From Eucommia ulmoides (taxonomy: Eukaryota > Streptophyta > Magnoliopsida > Garryales > Eucommiaceae): DNA of 64,000 nucleotides. Below, one piece after another: positions 20,014 to 33,250 of this stretch. The notes under the pieces were generated by a model that was not told where the DNA came from, did not search any database, and saw nothing but the letters and a program-made list of their open reading frames with translations. The stretch is from positions 34,787,176-34,851,175 of the forward strand of contig CM028338.1 of the NCBI GenBank assembly GCA_016647705.1, in the 5' to 3' direction. Position numbers and translations under genes: made by a program. Position 1 is the first letter of the stretch; each line of letters opens with the position of its first letter.

Positions 20014-23000
20014 GCCACCATTAGGGGTATTCAAGTGATCTAGCAGACCCGACTAGTTGCTCAAACCGCTTGACTAACACCCGCCAAACGCGGGTTTCTA
20101 GCTTCTGAATTCGGTTGGATCGGGTTTTATCCGATTCATTTTCTAATTTTCAAATCGGTTAGTGGATCCTCATCTAGACCCACCTGCGTAACTTGATCCG
20201 ACCGAATCCCTTCTACTAAATACTCTAGGGTTTGTCACTTACTTCATTCGTCACCGCTTGTAAAGCTTGTTCATCATCCAAAAAGTCTTCATTCTTGAAC
20301 ATGCCGCTCATCTTCATCTAGATGAAAGGTCAATTCTTTAATCTTCAATGCTTCATTCACTGCCAAACCTCGAAAAGTCAAAATCTCTTCGGCTATTCCA
20401 ATTCTCCAAATCATCCGATTCGTTTTTTTTCTTCTTCCACATTCAATTTCTTCGTTCTTCTATCTAAAGATGGCTATAAGAGTGTAGTAGCCTTCGATTC
20501 ATTCTATTCAGAGGCATATTCTAAATCAAAATAATCATCTACTTGTTATTCTTATGGCTGTGACGGTGAGAGACGGCAACAATGACTAACATCAACGGAT
20601 CGACAATGAGTTTCAATAGACTCTTCTCATCTTCTGTTTGATCTTTTATGTTTACTTGTTTAGGGTTTGGCAACATGAAATCTGTTAAATATGTTTAGGG
20701 TTTTAGATTGTCATCCAATAATGTTTCAATAATCGCCATCCAAACAGGTAACATGTTGTTTAGAGTTTTGATTCAAAATCCTAAACAGTTAAATCTTGAA
20801 ACATTAGTGATTTCAGATTAGATTAGGGTTTTTGATTTTTGCTTACTAGAATAAATCTGTTTCTGCACACCCCTAGTACTGAGTATATATATAGTTGAAC
20901 TAATAAGTTTTTCATTTCCAATTTCGTTTTTGGGGCATCGATTTTGGTGTTTCCCAAACAGCACCTAAACTAATTTCCAAATAATATATATATATATATA
21001 TATAACCAAGTTATGTATAGCGATTATTTCAAGTTTTTGGACCATAATAGAACTGTTTAATCTGGTTTCTGTTACTGATTCTATTTTTTATTTTCATTTC
21101 AAATTATAGTGGAAAATCCAGTATAGTAAATCCAGTACACTCATATGAATCCAATTTGAAAACAATAAAATTTAGTTTTTATTGTATGAATCCAATTTGA
21201 ATCCAGTACACTCAATAAATCCAGTACAATTTAGATTAGTGGGAAAATAGATTTAGAAAAATATATTACACTCGTATTTGTTTTAAAATTGATGGGTATA
21301 TTTATTGATTTGTGATAGATTATGGAACAAGCTAATGTTGAAGGATCTACTTCTCCTCTTGAAGAACAATCTAATGTGAATCCATGTAACTTTCCAACTC
21401 CTGCTCTTGCTCATGCTCGTGCTACTACTGATAAAGCACCCCGACTAAAAAAAATGGTAGTGGTAGAAACGTTTCTGAGATTTGGGATCACTTTCATAAA
21501 GTAATTGAGGATGTAAATCAAGTAGCGATTTGTAAGTATTGTGAAAAACTGTATCATGCAGATCCTAAAATTCATGGGATAAGTAATTAGAAGGCTCACA
21601 TTGAAAATTGTCCCAATTATTCGTATATAGAGTCGCATAAGGAACAAAACCCAATTAATTACTCAACTAAAAAACATATGGATAAGATGGGTTGTAAAGT
21701 TTTGAAACCTAAATTTTGAAATATTTCATCTCATACTACAGTTGCTAGAGATATTGTTAAGATATATCACGAGGAAATAGACATTTTGAAGAAAGTTTTA
21801 CATGGTCGCAGAATATGCTTAAATACTGACACTTGAACGTTTTTACAAATTTTGAATTACATGTGTCTTACTTGTCATTTTATTGATGATGATTGGGTTT
21901 TTTTTTTTTTTTGTTTTTTTTTTTAAAAAAAAAAAAATTGAGTTTTTGTCTTATTGAAGACTATAAGGGAAAAATTATTGGGGAAAAAATTAAAATTTAT
22001 TTCTGTGAATAGAATATTAATAGTTACTTTACCTTGACGGTTGATAATGGTAGCTCTAATAGCATAACTATTAGATTTTTGCAAAGAGTTACTAAAGATT
22101 GGAAAGGTACTATGTTGGGGTATGAATTCTTACATATGCGCTGTTGTGCTCATATCTTGAATTTGATTCTATCTGATGAGTTGAAAAAAACTTGATGAAT
22201 CAATAGTTAAGATTCAAGAAACCGTTAGATATGTGAAGTCATCTCCAAATATATTTCAGACTTTTAAAAAGTGTGTGGAACTACATAAAATTGAATTTAA
22301 GAGTCTCTTGTGTCTTGATGTTGTAACTCGTTGCAATTCCACATATAAAATGCTAGAGAGTGTCGAGAAATTTGAAAAAAAAAATGTTAGATTAGAGGAT
22401 GAGGATGAAAAATATCATAATTATTTTTTTGATAAAGATATTGGTGACATTGTTGGAAGCCATCCAAATAGTCAAGACTAGAAAAATTGTCGTTGTTTCG
22501 TGAAGTTTTTTGGGCTATTTTATTTGGATTCAAACCATTTTTCGGGTACCTTGTATATTACTTCAAACATTTTCTTTGACAAATAGTTATTATTCATGGA
22601 AAAATAAATAAGTTAATTCAAAGCGAAGATAGTTTGCTATCTAAAATGGCATTTAGTATTAAAGCAAAATTTCAACAAATATTAGGGGAGTGGAGATAAA
22701 ATAAATCTTCTTTTATATGTTGTAGTTTTGGATCCGAAAAAAAATGTCGTATCTTCATTTTTGTTTTCTGATATGTATGATGAAGTATTTGCAAATGCAT
22801 TGATTGTGAAAGTGAAAAATGCATTGAATTGTTTGTTTGATTATTATGTTTCGTGTGAATCGCCAAATATTCTGAATGTTTCTAGTGGTAGTACTAGTGG
22901 TCCTAGTGGAACTTCAAAGAAAACGGTTAATATGGATGTGGATGATTCCCATAAATTAATTGCTTCTCAATTTCAAATTTTTTTAGTGGGGAGACAATCA

Positions 23001-23742
23001 TTGGGGGATAAAATGAGGTAGATAAATACCTAGTTAAATATCTCAAAGGTGTAAGTGATAAGAAATTTGATATCTTAAGTTGGTAGAAAAGTAACAATAG
23101 TAGATTTCTAGTGTTATCTCGATTAGCTAGGTATGTGTTGGCCTTACCGGTTTCTACAGCGACTTCAGAATCGACATTTAGTACTAGGGGACGTATGCTT
23201 GAACCGTTTCGTAGTTCTTTATCGCCATTGATGGTTGAAGCCCTTATATGTTCTCAAAATTGACTTCAAGCATCTGTGTCGATTTCACTTCAAAAGGTAT
23301 TGGATGATGTTGAGGAAATGCAGGAAGATTTAGGTAATTTAAATTTATTTTTTTTTCAATTAGATATTTCATAAGAGTAATATTAGATTGATTTGTTCCT
23401 TGATTTTTGTAGGGGATTTGGATTTAATGTCAAGTCTTTTGCAAGGCTCAACTTTGACTCAAGTTATTTCTTTAATTATTTATTTTGATTGCTTTCTCTT
23501 ATTTTTATATTATTTTAATTCTAATTTATTTTTTTTAGGTAATTTCTTGAAATTCCATCTACAATTTGAATGGAGAAAAATTGGATGACAGATGGGGAAA
23601 AATTGGAAGACTTATTGTTTTTGTATGTATTGAATATTTTATAGTTTTTACTTTATTTCAGAGTTCAAACTAATTATTATTTTTAATTGGGTTGTATTGA
23701 TAATTTGGTAGTTTTGGATTTTATATTTTTTTTATTTAAGAT

Positions 23743-23784
<42 letters not shown>

Positions 23785-24099
23785 GAATGGTTCGTTGAAA
23801 TGAGATATTGTTAAAATTTTGATTAATTTTTTGATGGTTTGTTGAAAATTCAGAAGTGTTCTGTTCAAGTCTCAAGTCTGGATCTGAATTGTATGGACCC
23901 ATGTTACTCGAATATCACCCAAACGTCATCTGAACTTACCAAATCCGACCGTAATCCGACAGACCTGCCTATGACCGGTTCCAGCACACAATCGGTTGAA
24001 ATTGGGCTAGAATTTATTCACTAGAACATTGTTTGGGTCAGGTGTCGAGTGAACCAATTTTTTACCCCACCCAGACCCGTGCACACCGCTAGCCACCAT
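20014..24099 (+). mobile_element. hAT DNA transposon with 8-bp target duplication
   Basis: The element spans 20022-24091 (4070 bp). GCCACCAT is duplicated exactly at 20014-20021 and 24092-24099, the 8-bp signature of hAT transposition. Ends are TAGGGGTATTCA and, on the complement of the right end, TAGCGGTGTGCA (9 of 12 match), the usual TAGGGGTGTGCA-type hAT terminus. Inside lies a decayed transposase at 21322-23335. Positions 20022-21321 are non-coding with repeated GATCGGGTTTTATCC-like subterminal words. Positions 23336-24091 hold AT-rich DNA and a T run of about 50 (23731-23782). Confidence 0.92.
21322..23335 (+). pseudogene. hAT transposase (BED finger to hATC), broken
   Basis: The transposase reads MEQANVEGSTSPLEEQSNVN at 21322, then after a frameshift near 21455 a BED zinc finger (AICKYCEKLYH...HIENC). 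The catalytic RNase H-like region has TCHFIDDDWV near 21874 and, after a homopolymer insertion (21899-21940), TVDNGSSNSITI near 22038 and HMRCCAHILNLILSDELK near 22135. At the C-terminus the hATC dimerisation domain reads LARYVLALPVSTATSESTFS and RGRMLEPFRSSLSPLMVEAL (23130-23250). Many stops and at least three frameshifts make it inactive. It resembles plant zf-BED/RICESLEEPER-type hAT proteins. Confidence 0.9.
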
Positions 24100-24752
24100 C
24101 CACCATGCCGATCATCCACAACCAATCATACCGAACCACAACCATGCCAAACCAACACCACGCCAAACCACCACCAACACTACATCAAACCATCTTCTCT
24201 CATCTATCTATCTCACTGTATATATCCCAAAAAAATAGAAATGATGCCTGGATCTATATATCCGAGCACAAAAGCTTGGATCTACAAATCCTTGCTCGGA
24301 TCTATAAAATATGACATAGAGAAAGAAGAAGAGAGGAGATGAGAGAGAATAGAGATAGGTAAAGAGTTGTTTTGGTGTCTCTGTAGCCAAAAATGAACCA
24401 GGAAGCGTATGGGTTGGGGTCGTCGTCACTAAAAATAAAGCAGGGTGGGAGTGGGGATAAGGAGTAGAAGAGACGAACATGGGCGAGTGAAAGGAAAAAA
24501 ATATTTTGACCCTCAAAGTTTTGGAATTTTTTTTGAATAAACATCATTGAATTAATTAGAAGAAAATGACAAAATTATCATTATTTTTTAAGTGAAATGA
24601 CAAAAATACATTCATTTCTGTTAAATTTTTAATCGTTGTAATTAAGTCTTAGGTACAAAGAATGTAAGTGCCGACGAAAATAACACGAGTCCTAAATATA
24701 ATTCAGTATAATTACAAGAGTGCGAAGTGAAATTTATTTGTTGCTCCCCTAG

Positions 24753-26117
24753 CATTACCGAAGATAAGAACCTTTTGAATGGGCCTCGTTTGTTGAGATT
24801 CCATAGAGTCAAACTGACCCTCGACATTGGTTAGTCGGATATGATGGAAGGAAAAATTGAATTTTTGGTAATTTCTAGGGGTGAAAGAAGCAGTTGAATA
24901 CCCGCCCTATCCGATCATAGGTTTGAAGACGAATGGAGTTCTTTGTTCTTCGATTTCGTCTTCACGGTTTCAGTCCTGAAGTGGAAGGGTTTCGTTTTCC
25001 AATGTCGTCTATTGATTTTGTGGCCCGATTTCGTCTTCCGATTTTCGCTGCTACTAGATGTCCCACTATCGAACAATCTGGTGAAGCATATTAGGGTTTG
25101 TGTGAGAGAATGTGTGCTTTGTGGGTCGGTAGAGCGAGTGAGCATTTTTTCAAAATAATTTGTAATCGATTTATCTCTGTGACATGGGCAAGGGTAGGAA
25201 TTTCCATCCACTATTCTCTGTCAACCGTTGATGACTATTTGCTAAGAAGTTTCTGAAAAATGTCTAAATTACAATAAAACTGTTTATTTAGTTTTTTTTT
25301 CTACGGTAACTCATGAATAATGGCTAAACAATAAAAAAAAACCTTAAGAAATAGAAGCACACAAAAAAATTAAAAATATGAGATGTGAAATATATAGTTT
25401 AAGGATAATACCTAATTATAACTGTCTTGCATGATAATTTCTTGATCTTCGCCATGGAACGTGATTAAATTCAACGACAATCAGCATTGTGTTTGTTTCT
25501 TTATTTGAGTGTGTTCCCACTGATAAAAAGGGAGGGAGGTGAGGCCCAACTCATGACAATGGGCTAGTTGAAATTGTTAAACTAACTTCATCGATGCTTC
25601 TACTAGAAAAAGCCCATCGAAATCGGGTTGAAACTGAGCTTTAAAGAGAGATTAATTCTTAACGATTCACTGGGTTGGATATAATGGAATTGATGTGAAA
25701 TAAAATGAATTTTATCATTAGAATCACTGTTTAATTCTTTTATTTGGTTTCTGTTGTACGCTTAAAATAATGAAATAGTAAAATATAACCAAATCCATAT
25801 CAAAATGAGGTCAAATTTATTTACAATATGTATCTAATAGATTATTTTTAAAAAAGAAAAAATTGACTACAACATATGAGTAGTATCTCATATGAAGAAT
25901 ATTCAAAATTTACCCCCCCCCAAAAAAAAAGAACTAAACAAATCCATTCAATTACCACAATTGAGTAATTCTATCACCAGGTTGTCTCCAAAATATTTCA
26001 AACTATTGATTGGAGTACATGTTTTCTCCAAAACATAGGAAAGCATGAACATTCACTTAAGAATGAAATTGTGTGTGTAACATTTAAAATCAAATAAGAA
26101 GCACATATATAATATTT
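24753..26117. other. Unassigned non-coding stretch
   Basis: A slightly GC-richer island at 24900-25170 (a plus-strand open stretch with CGTTTTCC/CGTCTTC repeats) looks like gene debris, but I recognise no protein. The rest is AT-rich with short A and C runs (25912-25930). No gene is supported. Confidence 0.4.
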
Positions 26118-27525
26118 TTTTAAAAGGAAAAAATACCAAATAGTCGTTTTAAAATGCTAAATCTACAAGATAGTTTCACTATCTTTTTTTTTGCACAACA
26201 TAGTCATTTAAAAGCGTTAGTTTGCACAAGATAATTCTTGTTTGAAATGATGATTTTACCTTTTACTTCCTTCTTCTTCCCTTATGTTTCTGTTCTGCCG
26301 ATGGTCGATCCTCGCCGGCTTGGTCCTTCATCTTGCATTTTTCCCATCACTGACAAGGTAAGCGGAGCATCTGCCTTGTGCTTACTCGGTTTTCCTTCGT
26401 CTCCGTCCCCGTCTCTGCCACTTCCGCCTTGATTTCCATAGCCGACGCATCTCAGCTTCCAAAATCAGATCGGGAAATTTCTTATGCTTCGGCTAAGAGA
26501 TGGAGATATGCCCCCATTAGAATGGAAGGAGGAGAGATAGAGAGTATATGCGTCGGCGCTGCAATTGTTCTCGTACTCTTCGTAAAAATCTGTGGAAGAA
26601 GAAGAACAACCCCTCCTGTCACAATTCCGAACGTCTCCAAAGGAATTCAATCGACCCTTCTCAGACCCACGTCATAACCCCAAGTTCCATCAAGCTCCAA
26701 TTATCGAGTCCGACACAAGAATTTGCTCAATAACGGGTGAAACACTAAAATTCTTACATAAATATGTGGGCATTTGGGGTGGGGACATTCTCATAGAGCT
26801 TGAGAATTCCACTAATGGGTTCGCATGCATAATTATGTATGCATGCAAAAGAGTTCCAATTTCTTGGATTGTTTGTTAATTAGATAGGTAATCTCAATTT
26901 GAGAAAAAAAAATGGCTTCTATTAATGGAGGAAGAAACACTCCAATTTCATTGATGTTTGAATTTCAGGAACTTGATTGAAAACAAAACAAGTAATTTTG
27001 AAGCATCTTGTAAACTAGGATTATCCAATTTTGGGGCTTGATAATATTGAAGCATTTTGAAGCAAGTGATTTCCTTGAATGCACACCACCTGTTTGATAA
27101 TATTCCCCTGTAAATGGGAGCTTTTACTATCCCTTTTGTGTTGATTTGTTTGGATTGATTTTGGTTGATTTGAATGAAATTTAGGGTTCATTTGGTTAAA
27201 TTGATTTTGTTTGTATTGGTAAAAATCAAACATATGAATGTAGGATAAATGAATTATCAATTTGAATGAAAAAATTGGAATGTAACATGATCTTGTGTTG
27301 AATTATGGCAATAAAAGTAGAAAATAACACGTTCTCGTGTTATATTTAACATGAGATCGTATTTAATAATCATGTTGAATATAACATGAGCCCATGTTAT
27401 ATTTAACGTAAGGGGTAAAATCGTCACAAAAAACAAAAAGACCATCTTGTAACATGTTTTTCAAAAAGGTGTATTTGATAGTTTATCTTCATATGAGGAT
27501 TTCTTGGTAACTGCCCCTTTTAAAA
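26118..27525. mobile_element. Non-autonomous, probably Mutator-like element, copy 1
   Basis: Element 26126-27517 (1392 bp) begins GGAAAAAATACCAAATAG and ends GGTAACTGCCCC, ends that are weakly inverted (GG...TACCAA against GGGGCAGTTACCAA). TTTTAAAA flanks both sides (26118-26125, 27518-27525), though this low-complexity word is weak evidence. It is homologous along its length to copy 2 (about 35835-42782). Inside, 26238-26880 is gene-like in composition, with ATGGTCGATCCTCG at 26299 and a possible donor (AAGGTAAGC) at about 26356, but I cannot name a product. At 27290-27400 AACATGA(T/G)...CGTGTTATATT words recur in both orientations. Confidence 0.55.
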
Positions 27526-29164
27526 AAAATTAGAGGTTAATATACTTAGAATTATAAATTTAAATAAAAAAAAAAAAAAATATATATGTTTTGTTGCTCT
27601 AACTACTCATTTTCAAAAAAATTATACTCTCAACTTTCTATTCTAGTACATTTTTGTGTCTAAATTATTTTCCCAAGCAACTTTCTTTTTCTATACTCGC
27701 TCAATAATGTATAATTTTACCTCTAGTATTTTTTTCCTTGAAAACTTTATATCTAATTAGGTTCTCTCTCTAAATGTTTTTCAACAATTAGTTTATTTAC
27801 TACTCTCTCTCCCCACATATTTTTCTATTTGGACTTTTTAAAAAAAAAAATAATTTGAGAGTGAAAAAAATAAATATGGTGGAATAAGTGTCATTCCACT
27901 TCTTGAAATAAGGAATTTAAGTGTTCTATTTTTCATTCTAATGGGTTAAGTGTAGTTTCGCTAATTGGAAGATCGTTCTTTGTATTTGGATTTTTTTTAA
28001 ATTTTGAGAGTGAAAATAAATGATTCAGGTGTCATTCCACTTGGTAAGGAATGTGATTCTTCAATTTTTATTTCAATGGAATAAAAAAAAAATCGTTCTA
28101 TTGTAAAACCAACCGAGAAAATGAGAATTAATAATAAAATTGTGATTCTATTCCACTTTAATTCCAACCAACCAAACACGTCAAAAGAATTTAATTTTGA
28201 TATTTGAAGGATTAGTTCTGTTATTTTGTTAAGTTGGTATAAAAGTTAAAAATACTTTCTAGCCTAAACCAAATGTTTAACCTAGGTTCTATTTTACACA
28301 CAAAAATTTAAAATTTTGCACATATTACACTGAGGTTTATAAATTCGGTATAGGAAGTTCTAGTGGCTTACTCTACCAAAGTCATAACCAAAAAAAAAAA
28401 AAGAAGGGATAATTAGCGATTAGTCTCAAATAACGGGTGTAATCTGTTATTAGTTCTCTTAAAAAATAAGAACTGATTTTTAGTTCCATATTAGTCCCGC
28501 ATGTGCTGACGCATTGTGAAATCTTAGTTACTGTAATATTAGTTACACGCAATTATAAATACATAATACTTATAAATTATATGTACTTGTGTAATATTTG
28601 TTACATCTAACAAATATTTTATACACGAGTCAGATATATGTAACAGCGACGGTGCAGACGCGTGTATTTGGTCTTTCGTTTTATTTAATAGGCAGAACTA
28701 AAATACAAATTATAATTACGTAAGTAATTTTTATTAAATTAAAAGTAAAATAAGAGGCGTAACACCTAAACACCCATAAAAAAAAAAAAAAATCTTAGAT
28801 TGCCAAAATCTCACTGAAAATGCTACTTAGTCCGAGTAGTCCGATTTTGGGCCTCTTAGTCACATAAAAGTCAAAATTGCACTTGGGTTAAAATACAATT
28901 CATACTGAATTGTATTTTTATACGATATTTTTTAGCATTTTGCACAAATTACACTCTCAGGCTTATAAATTTTGTCGAGAGGTTCGATTGGGTTACTTGA
29001 CCAAAATGACAACAACAAAAAAAAGTCCAAAAGTCGCTTAAAATCTCCAAAAAATGCTACTTTCAAGTGAAATTTTTGCCGGAGTTATCTGATTTTGGAC
29101 CTCATAGTCACGATTTACAAACTTTAGCACACAATTACATTTTAAGTAGAAATCTAGACTACCT
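27526..29164. other. AT-rich stretch with a diverged direct repeat
   Basis: No gene. A block of about 90 bp is repeated: 28305-28390 and 28930-29020 share TTTTGCACA(T/A)ATTACACT, GGTTTATAAATT-like and TTACT(C/-)TACCAAA-like words followed by an A run. Between them at 28400-28800 lie short words such as TTAGTTAC and CGGGTGTAATC in an otherwise featureless sequence. Confidence 0.45.
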
Positions 29165-31361
29165 GTTGATTTTTTATGGATAATTAAATATTGATATTTT
29201 ATGAAATTAATATTTTTATTGAGTGATTTTAGATCAAAGTTTCATACTTTGAAATAAAAAAAAGAATTGGTTGAAAAGATTAATCAGTGAAGAATTCATG
29301 AAACAATTATTGAAGAATCAAATTAATTCAAGACGGGTGCAAGAAAAAAATATTGAAGATATTCAGAGTATTGAAGACGTTAAAGACGATTAGGTGAAAA
29401 CAGTATTGAAGACGTTAAAGACGATTAGGTGAAAACAAGTCATTATTTTTAACTCTTAATGCAACCCAAATTAAGATAACGTACGACACTTTAAAATGAA
29501 TAATCTTATATGCGTTATAGTAAGAAGGAATAAGTTTAAGGTCTTAAAATAACTTTTATAAAGTGTTAAGTTATAAAAATGTTTTTAATTAAGGGTCTAA
29601 TTAAAAAAAAAAAAAAAAAAGGACCGAGGTGGGGGGGTTAACATTTAAAATGATATGTTTTCAGGTTAAATTGGTCAACCGACAAAATAGGTCGATCGCC
29701 TGACAAAAATAGTAGCTTAAGGGAGCAAAATTGATGACGCTATTGGCCAATTCGGTCAACTGTTGGATAGGGTCAGTCGACTAACCATTCCAGTAGTCTA
29801 AAGGAAGAAAAGAAGGCAAAATCTAGAGGACAAATCGGTCAACCGACGGGCAGGTCGGTTAATCGACCATAGGCATTGTAATGGTCACAATTCTGACTGT
29901 TGAAAGGGTCAGTCAACCGGCGTAGGGTTCGGTCAACCGGTAGGGTTTGTAGTCAAATTTTGACTATCTCAGTTTTGAGTCAAATCTCCTTATTTTTAAC
30001 GATTTTAAAAGAGTTTTTTTTTAAGGTATTTAAATGTTTTACTTATATATGTCATATATTATTTATTTCTTATATATTTGGTTGATATATTTAATTATTC
30101 TTTTAATTGAATTGGTAAAACCAGCTTCTATCCTTAAGAGTTTTGAATTGAAAAGGTTTTGGAGACCAAATCGAATTTTTCCAAGAGTATTTTTAAATGA
30201 AACATATCTATTTTGAAAGTATATATTATATAGGGTTTTAGAGTGTTATTTAATAACATATCTTTTGAAAACTAGTTGTTGGAGGTTTAGTTTTACGTCT
30301 ATTAATATAAACTTAAGGGATTCATGTAAAGGAATAAAAAATATCATTTTTTTGGCTATTCTAAGAGAGATTTTTTTGCTAAAAATTATACGTGAGATTA
30401 TTGAAAGAGTTCTTAATCAAATACGTTAAAAATTGTGGTCACCGGTTTGTGTTAACTATTGAATTATCGTAATCGTTTTCAACGAATTCCGGTGAGATTT
30501 TTTCAAGTTATTTATTTTGCTTTGTTAGATAATTTGTTTAATCACTTGGATAAGTTGTTTTGAGAAAAATCGTTTTCAAATCTTATTTTGTGAAAAGCTT
30601 TCAAAACGGTTTTTGTTTAAGAAATCTGACTATTTGCTATTTGTGCTTTAAATTGTTTTATTCAGATTTGTATCTCATATAGAATCTATCACATAGTATT
30701 TCGAGACATTAATTGAATATAATTGTATTGAAGTTGTAGAAATTCCTTGTGGGAAGAAATATGTAAATCCTTTGTATTAGCGAGTTTGAGTGGATTAGAC
30801 ACGTTTGGGTCGATATCTAATCAGGATAGTTAGGTTTTGATCTTTAACCTGTGAAAAATATATGGTTTATTCTTTAGCCTGAAAAATTATTAGGATTTGA
30901 TCTTTAGCATGCAAAAAAGATTAAGTTAATCTTTAGCCTTTAAAATATTATATTCTGATTTTTTCTGTAATAGAATTAGAGTGTGACAATGTTTTTTCTA
31001 AACCTGCGAAAATGATAAGTGTAATAGTGATAGGTTGATTCTTAGTTTGTGAAAAGAATCAGAATTGTAAAGATCGATTCTGAGCCCGTGAAAAAAAAAA
31101 AAAAAAAAAAAAAACAAGATTGTAAGAATTTGGTTCTTACCTGGTAAAAGAATTAAGGGTTAGTAGATTGTGAAATCTCTATGAAGCTTAAGGGACTGGA
31201 TTTAGGTAAAATTAACTTTCCGAATAAGAATAAATCTTTGTGTGCTTCATTATTTATTTTTCTGTTTGTTTGAGTGTACATTACAACGTACCACTGAACT
31301 TTAAGAGAAAAATATTTTTAAAATATATTATTGCAATTAGACAGTAAATTGATAATATGGT
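29165..31361 (+). repeat. Family C LTR, degenerate copy
   Basis: Begins TGTTGATTTTTTATGGATAA, matching the family C start TGTTGATCCCGAGATTTTGA with substitutions. It carries TCAACCGAC/GTCGATCG words at 29660-29945, the GAAGACGTTAAAG block as a 35-bp tandem duplication (29367-29401 and 29402-29436), and the TTTAGCCTG/TGAAAA repeats at 30850-31010 seen in the other copies. The end near 31361 is followed by AATTGGCATTAGCC (31367-31380 region), a decayed primer-binding site. No gag follows, and no target duplication was found. It is the oldest-looking of the five copies. Confidence 0.72.
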
Positions 31362-33250
31362 AACCAATTAAAAATTGGCATTAGCCTTATACATACTCTC
31401 AAAATTATAGATATTGATTTGTACTTTTTCTTAACAAATCATTTCATATGTCTCATGACAAAAAGTTCCTTTTTAATTTCATTGAAAAATATAACGAGAT
31501 AGTTATATGTGATATGTTGTTAAAAATTAAATAATTATGTAACTTAAAATTAAATATATTTATTATTATCCCAAAGGAATCATATCAAAAGTACTCTGTG
31601 GTTCTTCACTCACTAGAGAATAAATAAAGTAGAAACTTGACTTTAGTTAGGCACTCTCTTTAGAATGTTCATAGTTAACTATCCAATCAAATCCAAAATT
31701 GTATTTTTCTACTTAAATTGCACTTTTCACTCTTATGTTTGGTGAAATTGCACATTACTCTTTATTGTTTTCATTGTTTCACATGTACTACTTGTTGAAA
31801 TTGGCTCAATTGACTGAAAACCTCCGATGTTGTCACGGATGACCTCATATGTGAGACGAAAATAATAAAATATTAAAGTGCAAAATTATACTTAGGACTT
31901 CAAAATTTCATTTATGGTTACACCATGCTCCCCATTTTTATAATAAATTACAAGGACTAATATATACAAGTTCAAAAACTCCTTTTGATAAGAAAATAAA
32001 AGGAAATAAATATGAGATCATATTTATTTAAATATTTATTCTTGTTTAATCCCACATTATATTGGCCCCCAATATCAATTTACAGTAACTTGTTAAAATT
32101 TATCATGCGCACGAAGATCGTGTTAAATCTCACATCGCTTATGTTACCTGACCCTAAACTATATATAAGTTTAGAGATAATTCTCTTTTTTCAAGGTGTC
32201 TTTTAAAAGCGAGTTAGGCACATTGGATTTTTATATAGTGTCAAAGTTGGATCTTTTGTTTAATATTGGACATGTTGAAACACAAATCAAAGTTGGCCCC
32301 TCGATATCCCTTGACAGTGGTTTGTTAAAATTCACTCTACATGTGAGGGGGCGTGTTAAATCTTACATTGATGTTGGGCCTCTAATATCTATTCATTGTA
32401 TTTTGGTAAAGTCCACATGTGAAGAGACGTGCTAAATCGCACCTCCCTCCCTTATGTATATGATCCTTAAGTATATATAAGTGAAGCCGGATGATATTCA
32501 AAACTTTGAGTACAAAATCCCAAATTAACCTCTCCTTTTTCTTTGTGTTCACTAGAGAAGAAATAAAGTTGTACCTTGGATTTTAATTAAGCTATCTCTA
32601 TAGAATGTTCAATTGTTCATAGATACCGATCTAATCAAATACAAAAAGGTACTTTTATAATTTGGCAAAATTGCACTTTCCACCCTTGAATTTGTGGGAA
32701 ATTACACACAATTCTTTATCATTTTAATTTTTGAATATCACTTTTTGAACTTTCAATTTTATATTTAACTGTCTCAATTGATAGAAAACTTGCAACGCTG
32801 CTGAATATAGAAACACAAAATTTTACTTGGCAATTTAAATTTTAATTTTCGTTACATTTTGCTCAATAAAAGAGAACAATAGTGTGCAATTAGACTAATA
32901 TTACAATAAATTGACCTTATAGAGAACAAGATATGAAAGTTAAAAAAAATTATGAGGTAAAATGTGACCATATTCAAACTTTGAGAGTGAAAAGTCCGAA
33001 TTCACGTTTTTAGTTTTTCTTTGTGGGCCATTGAAAAAGGAATATGAAGTCAAAGAAAATGAACCACCAAATGTGTGGGCCCACGACTCTGAAAGCAATG
33101 GACCAAAAGGACTCCCATGTCCCAACTTTTTCTCGTCTCGTTGTCAAATTGCACTTTTCACCCTTCAATTTTGGCTAAATTACACACAATTCTTTATTAT
33201 TTTCTTAATCAAATTTTTTTGTATATCTTGTTTCAATTGCATAATTCAAA
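31362..33250. repeat. Decayed duplicated block with three ~75-bp units
   Basis: Two diverged copies of a block lie about 940 bp apart: 31600-31840 and 32540-32800 share TTCACTAGAGAA(T/G)AAATAAAGT, GAATGTTCA and the AAATTGCACTTT(T/C)CACCCT words. A third partial copy lies at 33143-33250. Between the first two, three units starting near 32062, 32297 and 32374 share GGCCYC.AATATC, TTGTTAAAATT and CGTGTTAAATCTCACAT. No coding function is supported. Confidence 0.5.

Larger units (their letters stand above)
19709..24752. mobile_element. Long-terminal-inverted-repeat element hosting a hAT
   Basis: The left region from 19709 (TAGGTTAATTTTATTTTGCA...) and the reverse complement of the region ending near 24752 align over roughly 130 bases. 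The best block is GTTATTTTTGTCAGCACTTACAT at 19767-19789 against GTTATTTTCGTCGGCACTTACAT. Long inverted ends and the GCACTTTGCACCC style are typical of Mutator-like elements. No clear 9-bp target duplication was found, so the class is inferred. Without the hAT the element is about 1 kb: T/C-rich DNA at 19950-20013 and 24100-24560, with no gene recognised. Confidence 0.45.
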
